From assembly GCF_001949145.1 (NCBI RefSeq), contig NW_019091386.1:1242915-1306914 (forward strand): a stretch of DNA of 64,000 nt, read 5' to 3'. Source of the DNA: Acanthaster planci (lineage: Eukaryota > Echinodermata > Asteroidea > Valvatida > Acanthasteridae). Shown here one piece after another: positions 49,964-62,641 of the stretch. Position 1 is the stretch's first letter; every line of letters begins with the position of its first letter. The position numbers were made by a program, and so were the translations under genes. Below the pieces are notes generated by a model. It did no database searches, was not told the DNA's origin, and worked only from the letters and a program-made list of their open reading frames with translations.

Positions 49964-51895
49964 CGCAACACCCTGTGTCATGACAAGGACATTTAACTTC
50001 TTGACAACTTAGGGCCTATTAAAATGAAATATTTTTGAATATTTTTAATGATGAGTCAAGATTTTCATGTATCTCCCTCCCCCCAGCTCTTTTGCAGTTA
50101 AGGTCATACCCGGCCAATTGACATGCGTCTGGATGATAACAGTCACTTGCTCTTCAAGTACATGTACCTTTTACCAGATTGATTCCACAACACGCTCGGT
50201 ACTGATCCACTATGCCTGCATGCAGTCCTGTCGTGGCGATGTCTTTGATGCCCCGTCTTATTTCTGTCTACCTGGCACCTCACCTAACCAGCATCCATCA
50301 ACTCTATGACTCCCGGAGCCCCAGGGGCCCAACCTACAGTGCAGGGCAGGATTGCCAACTGTAGGGGCCAGGGCCTTTCTGTGTAATAGCCCGGTATCGA
50401 TTTCACCCTCCGTGTCTGCTCAAGTCAACACACCTGCAGCCACTTTGTGTAGGATTCCTAAGACACCTGCGTCACTAGGCTGGGTTGCCCCCAGTGTTGG
50501 CAGGCACGTGCGTGACTAATGTACCCGGTATCACTTCTTGCAGAATGGTGCAAAGATTCCATGCTCTGTCCATTTTGGATTGTTTCGTTGTATTATACCT
50601 TTGGAATTTGTAGGGGAGGTTAGTAGCTCATGTCTCATTACAGGACGGAGAACTTGCTTCCTGTTTGGAAGTTGGGGATGGGTCACTGCAGAGGAGAGAG
50701 AGATTTTAAGCAGGCATCTCTTTGTCCATTTTACATGTAGGTGTATGAAGTCGCTACTTGGAAATGTGAATTCTGAGCTGGGAAGCTCACACAGGAAGGT
50801 TCATATTTCTTCTCTCCTGATTTGCCTTCCTTTGGTGGCTGACTTGACACAATGAATCAGGAATGGCTGAGGACCTCGGATGTCGATGCGTCCAAGGTGC
50901 CTTTAGTCAGCCTAGTCATATCTCTGGCCGAAATACATCATGTGTGAAGTTGCCAGTGAGTAAAGTACAGTGTACATGTAGTGTTGATCTGCACTCTGTT
51001 TCCGTGCGTGACCAGTGGACGTCATTGTGGGAAAAAGAATGCACTTATCATAATAACCCTTCTTTGAAGGGGTGTGCTGTATGCATTGTGGGGCAGGTTA
51101 CAAGAGAAAAGTGCTAGCTACACGCACAGTGTACATTTATATACACGCAATCTACGTTGCTTTAGTACACCATATATAATTGTATTCTGACTTCATGTTA
51201 GATGTGTGTGACCATTGTACATTGTGTTTTTAAACAAGTGATCCGTTGATGAAACAAAGAGCCAGAGGACTTATTGAGTTACTTTGAAAATGTTCCGGAA
51301 ACTTAGAGGTTGTTCTGTCCTTAAAACAAATGATCTCGTCAAAATTTCAGACAGTGTAAATTTGATATGTACACCACATGCTCTCGGACTGACTTAAGAA
51401 GTGGTCATTACCTAAAGTCATTTGTAGCCAAGCAGAATGGCGTATGGTTACATGTGAGCCACCTCTTGCAGTGTGTGAGCTTGGTGAGAAAATCACCAGA
51501 CTGCCCCTCTGCCCAGCGCAAGACCAAGCCCTGAGCTGAGTTCTGGTTGTCTCGGCACATGTATCAACATTATCTACATGCCGAAGTACAGAGTTGTACA
51601 TGTACCGTACACCTGTACCATGTACCAGTACATACATGTACATGTATTTCTGCCAACATGTGGTGTTACTAATTCTCTTTCCGCTGAAACTTGTACCAGT
51701 ACACCATTTGCGAGGAGTCACTGTATTGCTCACCCACCTGACAGAGATCCCGTGTCTCCTGCTTTTGTTCTAATCTCCGCTAATGCCTTTGACATCTTCC
51801 ATAGATGCAGCTGACAGGCAGCGAAGACTGGATGTCGGATCATTGAGACTAACCATATTCCCTTTCACTCTTCTCCCTCCCCCCCATGATCACAG

Positions 51896-52010
51896 AGGCT
51901 GTTTGCGGAAGGTCTCGGGGTGGGAAGTTATGATGAAACTTTGGCAGGAAGTCAGAGCAGGATGACTGCTTGAACAACAGGGAGACAATCCAGCCCGCCC
52001 GTGTCAGCAG
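51896..52010 (+). other. Candidate non-coding (5' UTR) exon
   Basis: A very strong acceptor (a pyrimidine-rich run ending GATCACAG) and a strong donor (GTCAGCAG/gtaagc) bound 115 nt. All three frames contain stops, so if it is an exon it is untranslated. One possibility is an upstream leader of the secreted-protein gene starting at 62518, which has acceptor-like sites at 62431 and 62489. No direct evidence links them. Confidence 0.25.
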
Positions 52011-55000
52011 GTAAGCTTTCCATTGGTCAGTAGCCCGTTTCCCCTGAGATTCCTCAGCTGTTTTGGGTTGTTGTTTTTTTTTAAAGAGCGTGCCAGCTTT
52101 GCGAACAAATGCAGTAACTCAAAGAAATTAAAGTTATGTGCGTGCCCAATTTATAAAGCGTGGCCATGACTATACCTTCCTTCCTTCCTGTCAACCCCCA
52201 CTTCTTTCACAGTCTTCAGGAAAATACATGTATCCAAACAGCAAACATATGTCCTCACACACACACATCATACCCTGTCAGGACCAGGTGAATCAGACCC
52301 TGTCTTGAGTCCTTTGAATTTGTCAGGTTTCGTTGCTTGTGCAGTGGCAGGTTTCAGCACGCCGTCACCAGGACAGTCTACTCGAAAGTTTAGTGAAGGT
52401 ACTCAAATCATGTTCGAGTCACGAAGCACGGGTACACTTCATGCCTTTGCTCACTGTGAAATAAGTCAGCAGAAAAGTTGGGCAGAATGTGGCAAAACAT
52501 AACTATTTCTACCTTACTCATATTTCAATATGTAATGTGTTATTGAGCCGACCCTTGTGCTTTCACCTATTTTTACCTACTGTTTGTAGGCATTCTTTTA
52601 TTCCCGCAACAGAATAACCTGAATCTCGTTTTTCAGGCTGTGAACACCCCTTTTCTGCCTCCTGATTCCTTCAACAGATACATGTACTGCATTCCCCAAA
52701 TCCTCAAATTTGTCTTTATCAAAGAGGAAAACCTTGTGAGGACCTACACGATGTATGCAAGTCCCCAGAGAGGTTTTTACTGCATGGGTTGCTAGGACAG
52801 TCTCTTTCATCCGCAGGTCCAGCAAGGAATAATGTGTCTGTACGTTATTTTATTAAAGCATGCTCTTTCCCTGACGACACTCTTCGCTTCAGGTACTGTG
52901 CATGTACCAGCACCCTATCAGTACTTATTTCAGATGGCAAGAGATTTTGTATCATGTTCTAAGAATTGCTGTGAAAATGGTCCAGCTTGCCTTTATCTGT
53001 GTCAAAATGCTCTCCAGCAACAAACCGGTAGCATGCCGGTTTTTCAAAAAGCATGCAATGAATCATAGAGATAGTGTAACATTCAAGGTACTTTTTCACT
53101 TAGTGAAAAGCTGTAAACAGTTTTCCAGTTGTCAGTACTTGAACCAGCTGGACCCCATAGGAATAAGACCCTGTAGAATTGGGGTGGGACGACCTTTTAA
53201 TCCTGTGCCACCTACCGAACAGAATGACACAAAGAATGTGCTCTACCATAACTGCAAAGCAATCCCACTCAAATTAGAGCTTCTTGTTGATAGCGCAGTC
53301 GCACATTGAACCGTTCCCGTTGTGCTTTTTCTCCAAGTGACTCTTTTCCCTGATATCTATATCAGAGCTGCTGTCACAGTGAGTCACTTTGACCATTCCA
53401 TCCTGACCTGGAGTGAACCTGTGCATTTCAGTTAATGGCACAGATGAGGGGGGGAGTTGATGAGATCCACCAGGTTGGGAGATTGGGTTGCTGAAGGTTT
53501 ATCATGTTTATGTCCGTGTTCATGTCCAAAACGGTTGACAGGTTTTCTCTCTTCACAGGTTTTGCTGTATCTAGTTTGTTCCCTCCTGTGAGAATATGCA
53601 TGAGGTGGGATGGGATTTTTGCCGCTGGGAGGACACATTTTTTTTGGGACATTGGAGATGTCCTGTCCCAGAGTCCCATCATCCCAAATAATTCAGGATA
53701 GTTTTCCTCATCCCTGAGATCCCTCCATCTCACTGCATTGCTGTATTGTTCATTCTTCCTGTTATGTACCAGATTTGCTCAAGCTGAAGTGCACCCTCAC
53801 TGGTAAAGGAGTGTCAGGCCATCGGGAAGTTTTTCAACCCGACTCAAGCTTGCACCAAGTGGGCCCAAAAATCGTACGTTCCCACACAAAAAAAATCGGT
53901 TTGGCTGTGGTTGCTTAGCGCGTGATGTGCCAAATGTGCACCTATGCATACACATGTTGAGTTCCTACCAAACAACCACCGCTGCTACATGTACGTGTAA
54001 ATTTGTAAAAACACGCCCTCTATTGTTGCTGCTTGGATCAGATACAGTAGAGTACCGGTGCATGTACGTACATGTACCATACTATGGTACAGTCAACTCT
54101 GTCCTGTTACAAAATACATGTACCAGGACGTCAAAGCAAAGAAACGGCTTCATAAATAATTTTCAAGGACCAGCACATCAAATCAGTTTGAGAGATCTTC
54201 TATCATCACAAATATCCCTTTGGCATCTCCTTTTGCCCAGTTTAATTACCTTAGATTCTGTTGTGAGCATTTTTTTTGGTTTTGGACCAATGCTGCGCCA
54301 GTGCGCTTACGACATTTTAACTGTAGGTACATGTCAGTACATTTAGGTTTTGACAAAAATATTTGTTGAGCTGCTAACGTCCAGCTGCTTCCTGTTGTTT
54401 GCCGAAGCAGGCATCTAGTCTAAATTTGTTCTTGCAATTTTTTCTTTTCACAGTAATTGCCCCGAGTATTTGTCTAGCTGATATCTTTCGACACCAGTTC
54501 CATAGTTACATGTACCTGTATGTGCTTTGCCGTACATGCACAATCAATCAAGCAGGCAAAATGTTCACACCGGTAGAAATTCTACCCCAAGTACTGTTTT
54601 CCTGTGTGAGTTTGTGTACGCAGAGGGGGCCTTAGGGGGTAATCATGTCCATGCATGCACATCCTGTGAACTCCTACACAAAGTGCTTGCGCGTCAGTCG
54701 CACTTTCAGCCAATTTTAACCCATTTTTGGAGGGGAGGGAGCTTACCGTATATCCCTATTTTGGCAGGGGCAGCACTTCCCGTCTGTTGGATAGTCGTCA
54801 AAGACCAGGCAGCTTATTGCAATCACGGGTTTGGATTTTTTGGAGGGGGGGTGGGGGGAAATTGTTCAAACTGTACATTCCACGCCTCAGAACTCCCAGT
54901 GGACCGCTTAATCAGTGCAGCGACTTCAAGCAGCCCAGTGGAAACTTTGTCTGAAGCTGGGGCTGCGTGTGCAAGTCCATGAGTAAGGGAAGAGGAGAAA

Positions 55001-55049
55001 AAAAAAACTGTGCAGGGCCAAGGGAGCGACCACTGTCCTCTTTTGTCAG

Positions 55050-55184
55050 GGCTTCTTGTATTACTGCTACACGTCTTTCAGTGAGAATGTACCACGCGAC
55101 ACCCAGGTGTATATTGGGTGAGAAAGTTTCCACAACAGGTACAGTAGGAATAGATGGTGCCTTCCACCACTTCTTTGATGAAAG
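55050..55184 (+). CDS. Candidate internal coding exon, unknown protein
   Basis: It is bounded by a good acceptor (GTCCTCTTTTGTCAG) and donor (GATGAAAG/gtgagg). One frame is open throughout for 44 codons with phase 2 at both ends, and reads ASCITATRLSVRMYHATPRC and on to GAFHHFFDE. I do not recognise the protein, and no neighbouring exon in the right phase was found. Open blocks of this size with splice-like borders arise by chance in tens of kilobases, so this is a weak call. Confidence 0.2.
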
Positions 55185-55982
55185 GTGAGGGGATATCCTT
55201 AACTGCCCTTTGACAATTGGTGTATTTCCATTCTCAAGTCTGTTCCTCTCATTCGAACACTGCCAAGTTACATGTAAACTTATGTGTTTTGGACACATGC
55301 ACTCGGAAAGTTGCTTTGCACGCAGCCTACGGCTTGTGCACGGGACTCAACTCCGGATCACATACATGTACACTTGATGAGAGTGCCAAGATTGGCCCTC
55401 ATTTGGTTCCCACGAATAGGCATCAGAGTTCCCTCAGTATCGTAGTTCTTGCTCGCACACGTTACGTATGCATGTACATGTAGATCCTCTAAAAAATTTC
55501 CAGACAAATCCGCTCACTCTAAACACTGTTGTACAGAACATGGAAGCGACACTGATGGAGTTGTTACAGAGTGTACTTGACCTGTACATTATGTTCTTCC
55601 TCCGTCCCCTGAAAGGGCCTGCCAAGCAGCAGCCCAAACCCTTCAAAGTGCAGCCTCAGTCAGTGGACGTCACTGGCTAATTCGCACCACCTGAACCTTG
55701 CCAGGCGGTTGTTATTGGTTGCGTGGTCTCTCTTCCTCAGCTCCGGTGATGATTTCTTTTCTTTTTTTTCTTGTTTGATGCATTGCTCATGCCCACGTTT
55801 ACATCCTCCTTCTCCCGAAAATGCCCGAGAATGAGTAGAAAACAGGATGAGATTAAGACTAGCTGTAATTTGTTTTGCCCGACCCCTGCTCGCTTGAGTA
55901 AAAGCAGATCTCGCCTTACAGGTGTCATTCCATATCCCCTCGTTTCTTTCTCCCCCCCCCTCCCACTTTTCACTTTTATCAG

Positions 55983-56073
55983 CTGAAGTCCATTTCTGAA
56001 ATCTTGCTGTTTCCGCTGACAAGTATTTCAATTTTACCAGCCACATTTTGGCTCGTCATTGTCCAAGATGAAG
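55983..56073 (+). CDS. Candidate internal coding exon with hydrophobic segment
   Basis: An exceptionally pyrimidine-rich acceptor ending TTTTATCAG and a donor GATGAAG/gtgaga enclose 91 nt. The phase-0 frame reads LKSISEILLFPLTSISILPA then TFWLVIVQDE, resembling a membrane segment. Its phase does not fit the candidate exon at 55050-55184, so at least one of the two is probably spurious. Confidence 0.18.
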
Positions 56074-58217
56074 GTGAGACGCCAATTACCTTTCAGTCTG
56101 TTGTGAATTACCGTCTTTCCTGTCAGACTTGGAGGGCAGTTGGTGTCCATGTATCGAAGACACTGGTATTTTGGCGAAGTGCAAAGTTATTGGAGAGCAG
56201 ATTGGAGACGTGCAAACTTTTTCAACTCAAAACGCGGTCCCGTAAGTCTCACAGATGGTGGAAGACAGTTGCTAGGATAAACTTGACTCAAGGACACAAT
56301 GAACCCATGCTGCACAGTGTCTGATATCTGGCATCTCATATCTGGTCTGCTTTAACATGGTCTCCGCAGGTTAAGGAGGCAGTAGAAATTTACTCTCAAA
56401 ATGGGGCTCTTCTGTAATTTTTTTTGGGGGGTGAACATCCAGAAAATTGGGGCATCGACTCCATTTTGAACATGGACCTGTGTGACCTCAGAGTACACAC
56501 CTCCAATGTTCCTGTTAATCTCCATAAAAAAATTTGAGGGTGTCTTCTCTGGGATGCTTGGCAAATGAATTGGGCAATTCTGTCGTATTGTTGGATGAGA
56601 GAAAAAAAAACATATCCTTCCAAGTTTAACCTTCCTAACTGAAAAGATTTCCCCCCTGGCCGGAGTGTCCTTTCTTCCAGCTTCTCTATTGTCGCAAGGT
56701 CGCCAGAGGCCAAACAACAAATTAAAGTTGAACTAAAAGTGTTGCTTTCCTCTCAAGACCACTAGGAAGATCGGATCCACTTTTTTTTCTGAAACACTTT
56801 TCTCAGGGCTGGAGTCTTTTGCCAAATTAGTCTTGTCAGCTCGGACATGTGGAGAAAGAAACAGGAAAACTAACCCAGCGTTGGCTGAACTTGGTCCATC
56901 GACTTATTTTCAAGACTTTTAATTGCTACATGCACGATACTTCCTGTCAATTAGTAACCCTAAAACAGTCTAACGTGATCAGAACACTTCTGTCATGAAA
57001 TTGGACGGACAAACAAACGACCAAACACGCTGAATTAACTTCAAAGAAAGGAAATGTAAAGGAAAAAAAGTTTAATTGAGAATGATAAATAAACTAATTG
57101 AAATTATATACAATATGTACAAAGAAATACTTGAAATGAAGTATGAAGTACTTGAAATTAACTCAAACTTGAGAAACAATCCAAACTCTGAACAATCCAA
57201 AATAAAATGTGGGGTTAAACCAACAAATTTTTAGTTTCAGCGGCAGTTTCAGGGAACTTATCTCGCTGTATGGCTTTGCAAAACTCAAATACCCAAGCTT
57301 AAAATGAACTCAAAGTAATCAAACAATTGAATTAATAATGGCATCCTCAAAACAAAATGAATTTAACCAATGACAAGTTTGCAAATAAAGCCCACCAAGA
57401 ATTAGAAAGCATTACGAAATTAATAGCTTCGTCAGCAACAAATTATAAAGTAGTTAATTCAAACCCCAGTTAGGTCCGATAACTGCTGGGTACTTCTAGA
57501 CCAAGGTGGAAAGGCGGGTGATATCCGTCCTGTCCCTGTGGCTGTAACTGCGAAGTTACGGTCAGCCTTGGCGTGAGCTTAAGTATCAAGCTCAGGACTT
57601 CCCTGCCAGTGGTTTTCCCAGATCTTACTCAGAGTCATCAGGTTGCTTCCATGGGAACAATGATCATCTACAAAAATTGAAATGACCCAAAGCTCTACAA
57701 ATCCCTGTCCTTTTTTGATGAGTTTTGATCGATTTCCAAAACTTGAAACGAAATCCACACAAGACGTTACAAATCAACTACCAATTCTGCATTTCAATAA
57801 ATCTGGGCCAAATACGGTACTTTTGCAGGGCAGAAAACACATCTCAGAAATATAACATATTTAAGCATATTCAGTCTTCATACAAATTCAACAATATGGA
57901 CGATGTAAAACTTACAGTAATCCGGGGAGTTTGTGCACTTAAACTTTAGGCGGAAGCCATGTGGAGACTGGTCAATTCCTCAGGGTGTCAGTGGTATCAA
58001 GAATTTTGAAGGTGTATCACACTTTGACCTACGGCCTCAGAATCTCAGTTGGCCAACCCTTTACCTGCGGTGGGTGGCCGTACCCACTCACCCGTCGGTT
58101 TGGGTGGCGACCTAACACAGCCAGCACTTGGCAACTCTCTCTCATCAAACACACTGACGGACACCCTTCTTCATCCAACGCAAGAAATGATCTCACTCAA
58201 CACTTACAATCAGCTTG
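56074..58217. other. No gene established
   Basis: The stretch at 57.04-57.47 kb is unusually A-rich. The block at 57.48-57.65 kb has higher GC and unrelated composition, which may be an old repeat, but no second copy is present here. Confidence 0.35.
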
Positions 58218-58448
58218 AATTTTTTAATGAATAATATACCTTTTGAATCGTTGTAAGGTTTCTATTGTTACTGATTTGAATCTGCTTGGAAGAAGCCTCC
58301 ATGGTGTGCAATTTTTTCTCATTTAAAACAAAAGAATTCTCCCTCTCTTTTCATGAATTTTGCATTTGAATATTCAAATTTGAAGAATTATATTCAAATA
58401 TTCGATAATCGATGAATATTCGGTTATTCAGATATTCAGCACAGCCTG
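58218..58448. mobile_element. AT-rich non-autonomous DNA transposon, copy 2 (truncated)
   Basis: This aligns along its length with 45293-45513. Shared landmarks in the same order are TTTTAATGAATAAT, TTTGAATC(G), CATTTAAAACAAAAGAA, CATGAATTTTGCATT and ATTCAAATATTCGATAATCG. The right end, inverted, reads CAGGCTGTGCTGAATATC. The left half of the element is missing. Being in the same orientation 13 kb apart, the two copies could support unequal exchange. Confidence 0.75.
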
Positions 58449-61400
58449 ACTGTTATCTTCTTCTGGTATCGTCAATTCAACAATAATGGAAGGGATCTTG
58501 AAGGTCTGTATCCAGGTGAAATTTTTGTTTCGGAGGGGGAGGGATGAAAGGATAAAAAGGAGCCTTACAAAGTTCTTCCTTTCAGATGATATCACGTCCC
58601 ACTGCACTTTGCCGGGAAGCCTTCAGAGTTCAAAGACCTGGCTATATTTTCTCAAGGACCATCAATCCATCGCCCACTGGGTCCCAGATTCCTCCCCAGA
58701 TTTTTTTTTTTTTGGGTAGGTTGCTAAATATTATGACATTAGTAGTGCTTGTGGCCTTGAGAAATGCCAGTCCACTTTCAATTGTTCAAGTGAATACTGT
58801 GGTGGGTGGGAGGGGGGGAGATTGCTTGATAACAATGAGAACAACCCCTCAGTAGTGGCTGTCGGTGAGGGGGGAGGGGACAACTGCTGACATGTTGAAT
58901 GTTTCTTTCGGCTTTCTGTTTGAAAGAAATCAGCATTCTAAATAAGGTACGTGTACTGCAGCCTTTCTTTTTTGGGGAAGGGGGTCGAGCGCACTTTTCA
59001 AGGACAGTCATTTTTAGAAAAAGAATCTCTTAGGCCTCCCTTGAACCCAAGACCTGGATATGCCACTGCCCTTCATCAGGAAGATGGCCCACAATCCCAT
59101 TCCAGTGTCATCAGATTTGACTTCAAAAGATTGGAATCATTGTTCAGCAAGATTTGTGAGTTACATGTTATCAAAAGTCAGCCAGAAACAAAACTGCATG
59201 GCATTTTGGCTGGTAACCGTTTTTTGGTTTTTTTTGCTTGGAAAATATTTTCTCTGCTAGTAATTTCAGCAACTTTGTTTTGCTAATGTACAGTTTTGCA
59301 TGGTTGAATGTCAAATGGTAAGCGAAACATGAACTTGCACTGGGCAGGAAGGTGTGCACCTGCCACTACCGGTAGCAAATTTGAATTTCTGCTCGTAGTT
59401 GGTCAGTTGTGTAGTCATACATGTACATGTAGTTTATGTACATGTAGATGTAGTTTATGTACATGACGAGAGATTGATGTGATGAATACTGTTTGCCATG
59501 TAGGCCTACATGAACTGTCTGTTAAACCTTGGAGAGGAAATAAGACTGGTGTTCTGGAATATTTACAGATGGGCTTTGATTGAATTAGAACATGTGAGTG
59601 TCCTCAAGCAGAATTTCATTTTTCTCAAGGCACTGACCTTTTGAAGAATTTCACACAATAAATCCGGACTTTGGCTCAAATCTGTTCGGATAATGCAATT
59701 TTGGTCATCTGCCCGGACGAGTCAAGAGATTCAAATACGTTATTGTTCCCCGCCCCACTGTTCAACCAGCGGTGTGCAATTTCACACTCATTAATTCAAA
59801 TTATCCGGGCCCACCACGCCAGGATCAACCCAACGCCACCGGGGTTGGAAGACCCAGCAACCAGCTGTGGAGAAGGCAGACCATTTCCAGACCCAAACAG
59901 GGTCTGATGACATTCCTTCAGACCGCAGTGTTCCCAGGAAAGAAACCCTGTACATTTACCTACAGGTCCCTTTTGCCACTGACCGAGGTCCAACAATCCA
60001 CCCCCCCTTCAAATTTCCTTCCCACCATCAATTCCAGTCAATTTGTCACAGTAGTACCAAACAGGTGTTCCCATGAATAGCCCCCCTGCTGTATCAGCAC
60101 GCTATTTATCTGGAAAAATCTTACCCCTTACAAATAACATTGCATGATCCAGTTGTGATTTCTGTGGTTTCCGTGTCACCAGGCACCCGATATTACAAAT
60201 ATATTCCAAAACAGTATCAGCATGATAAACAGATGCCTTAAAGAAGCACTCATGAGTGTCATTAAAGTTCCTGGTCGTAGTTTAAACTCATTATAAGATG
60301 CCAGTTCTTCCCCTAAGGATAATTTTTGAACCAAAGGAATATCCACCAAGTAAACAACCTTTGAAACCTGTAGCTAGAAATCTTTGAACTCATTTCAGCT
60401 CCTTGTTAATTAATGGAGTACCGTTTGGAGATCAATGACGATTTGGATCAACAGATTTGGATCAACAAATTTCATGTATTGCCAAAGAAAAAAAAGAAGA
60501 TATCAGGGCCTCGTGAAACAAATTGTTTTCTGTATTGTACAAAAATCAGCAAAAGTGTACTCCGTCTGCGTTTAGTTGCTAGAAAAAATAGAAATGAGAT
60601 TTAATATGTGTAAAACCGGTTTGGCACCGGCTGGAAAATTCAGGGTAAACGAATAGATTGGCTTTTGATTATTTCAGCGAGTTACAGAATCACTCCGCCG
60701 ACAGTCGTGCCTCATCAAACTCCCAGCTTTCTCTTTAGCTCGTAGGGCAGTTCAGTCTTGCGTTTGACGTGACATTTCATTCCCCCACGGTCAGTCGACA
60801 GGTACTAATGACTTCGCCTGGGACATCTATATGTCACGCAGGCTTGTTTTCTTTATTCCTTGTCTAGAATTGCACTGTGTGACATCACCGCCGCATAGCA
60901 GCTGCTATTTATATTTCAAAATTACTCCCTCTGTGTGAGCGCCATCAAGTTGAATTGTATTACACAATGGGTAACCTTGATCATGATAGTGTCATGGAGT
61001 GCTTGTGACTTTTGTCTCAGTTGTTGGGTCAATTTTGTCCTATGTGCATGTTCAGGTACTGTACTTCACAGGAGCATACCGGTGTTTACATGTGCAGACA
61101 TGTGCAAACATCTGCCATAAATAATTTGTCTCAACACTGTACCTGTCTGCTGAATGCTCTCTAGAGATGCCTCTCAGGGTCTCAGGAGCAAGAAAGGGGG
61201 GGACTTGGGAGGAAGGTGGAGAAGGAAGACAGAAATTCGTTACGAAGATGCTCATTGATGCAAAAGATGACTTTGGTCTTTCTCTTGAAGTAGACCAGAT
61301 ATACCAATCTAAGGATGTGCATATTTGCAAAGAAAATTGGTTCGCCTGAGACTTGGACCGGTGAATGTTGGCAAGTGCATTTATGAGCAAAGTTTGTAGG

Positions 61401-61770
61401 TTCCTCTGGCTATTCTTTATTGTTTCATTTCTCGTACTTGTGATGTACTTGCACATAGTCAGTATGGCTTCCCTCAGAAATCAAACTTTTAACTGTCAGC
61501 AAGTGCCCCTTGGTCAGACAAGAATATCATTCTTTGTTTAGAGTGGGGAGTAGGGCTAATAGTTTCAATCAGCAAGGTAATTTATAATATTAAACTATGA
61601 GGAATGCTGTGAGTGTCTCTCCATCTGCTCCGGTAAATCACCGGCTTCCCTTTGCCTTCAATTCTGCGACAGCAAGTCTGCTCATATCACTGGAGCCACT
61701 GCCACTTTGCCCCAGCCAAGGAAACACTAAAAAACATGCCCTGTGAGAAGTTTATCAATCTGTCAATCTG
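58449..61770. other. No gene established
   Basis: G/A-rich tracts (58.8-58.9 kb), a short tandem of TGTAGTTTATGTACATG words at 59.41-59.47 kb and a GC-richer block at 59.7-60.0 kb are present. No coding signal with splice support was seen. Confidence 0.35.
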
Positions 61771-61835
61771 ATTGGCCATCTCTTGGCCCAGGAGCAATAC
61801 CCGATTGGTTAGTGATTAGCCCAGTCCCTGCCAAT
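61771..61835 (+). promoter_or_regulatory. Triple CCAAT-box cluster, possible promoter of the secreted-protein gene
   Basis: ATTGG occurs at 61771-61775 and 61804-61808 and CCAAT at 61831-61835, all within 65 bp and spaced about three helical turns apart. A CACCC-rich stretch and a TACATGTA run follow. NF-Y binds such boxes, usually 60-100 bp before a start site. The coding start is about 0.7 kb downstream, so this would need a long leader or an intron in the 5' UTR. Confidence 0.35.
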
Positions 61836-62517
61836 CACAGGGCAGCGCTGACTTGGCTTCTCTAAAGCCCCACCCCCACATTTCTGCCCTGTGCAGTGCA
61901 CTGTACTGTACATGTACATGTACATGTACACATAAAGCACTGAGAACATTGTTAGGCTTACTGGGTTCTGCGTGAATGAAATAGTGGAGTAGTTCATGCA
62001 GTTAGTAATGCAGTATGCCATGGTCCAGTGGAGATGTAGTGACAGTGCCAGCGCCGAGTGAAGATAGACTGTGTGTGTTCTCTCCCCTCCGGACAAAGAT
62101 AACCCATGCTTCAGTTGCACACAAAAGTTATCTGCTCCTGAAGAAACTCGCTGCATGTGTGCTCTGGCAAGTTCCGGGATTGGCTATGCCGTGAATACAT
62201 GTAGCTGGTCTGATCTTTGGAGGAAAGTCCACTGCTGTCAATTTGTTTGTACAACTCTGCATTGTTGGGGCTGAATGCCTTTTATTCCAGGGTTTTTATC
62301 TCCGCGGAACAAAACGTGTTACTCTGGAGAACAAACGTGTGTTTTTTTTTTAACCCAACCTCAGATAATTCCCAGGAGTTTAGCATGTTTGCCGATCGTT
62401 TCTAGGCTTCTATTTCTCTTTATTTTGGAAGACAAACGAAGTTGCCTTTTGGACTAGCTGGGTGGCAAGTTGTGCCCGTCCCCTCCTAGGTGTATTTTGT
62501 GACACGAGCTGGGAAAC

Positions 62518-62641
62518 ATGGATGGAAGAACTGCAGTTTGGAATTTATCTTCCAGAAGACAAAGGATTGCGAATATTTATCTTGTGTGGCTCATCGCAGC
62601 AGTGTGCTGTTTCTGTCAGGATCTCGTCGAAGCTGGCCAAG
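62518..62641 (+). CDS. First coding exon of a secreted or membrane protein (signal peptide), partial gene
   Basis: The ATG at 62518 is preceded by an in-frame TGA five codons upstream (TGACACGAGCTGGGAAAC), so translation should start here. Forty-one codons plus one base follow, up to the donor GGCCAAG/gtaatt (phase 1). The peptide has a basic N-region (MDGRTAVWNLSSRRQR), a hydrophobic core (IANIYLVWLIAAVCCFC) and a polar tail (QDLVEAGQ). This is a typical signal peptide, cleaved perhaps near residues 31-33 or a little later. A phase-1 intron directly after a signal peptide is the classic start of genes built from extracellular modules. No domain is visible, so the protein's function is unknown. 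Acceptor-like sites at 62431 and 62489 suggest the 5' UTR may be split. A long open frame in another frame (62462-62668) overlaps it and is a shadow. Confidence 0.6.

Noticed and set aside
55468-55680. Plus-strand frame resembling a C-terminal exon (MEATLMELLQ...)
   Set aside because: Acceptor is ambiguous, no upstream exon fits, and no family is recognised.
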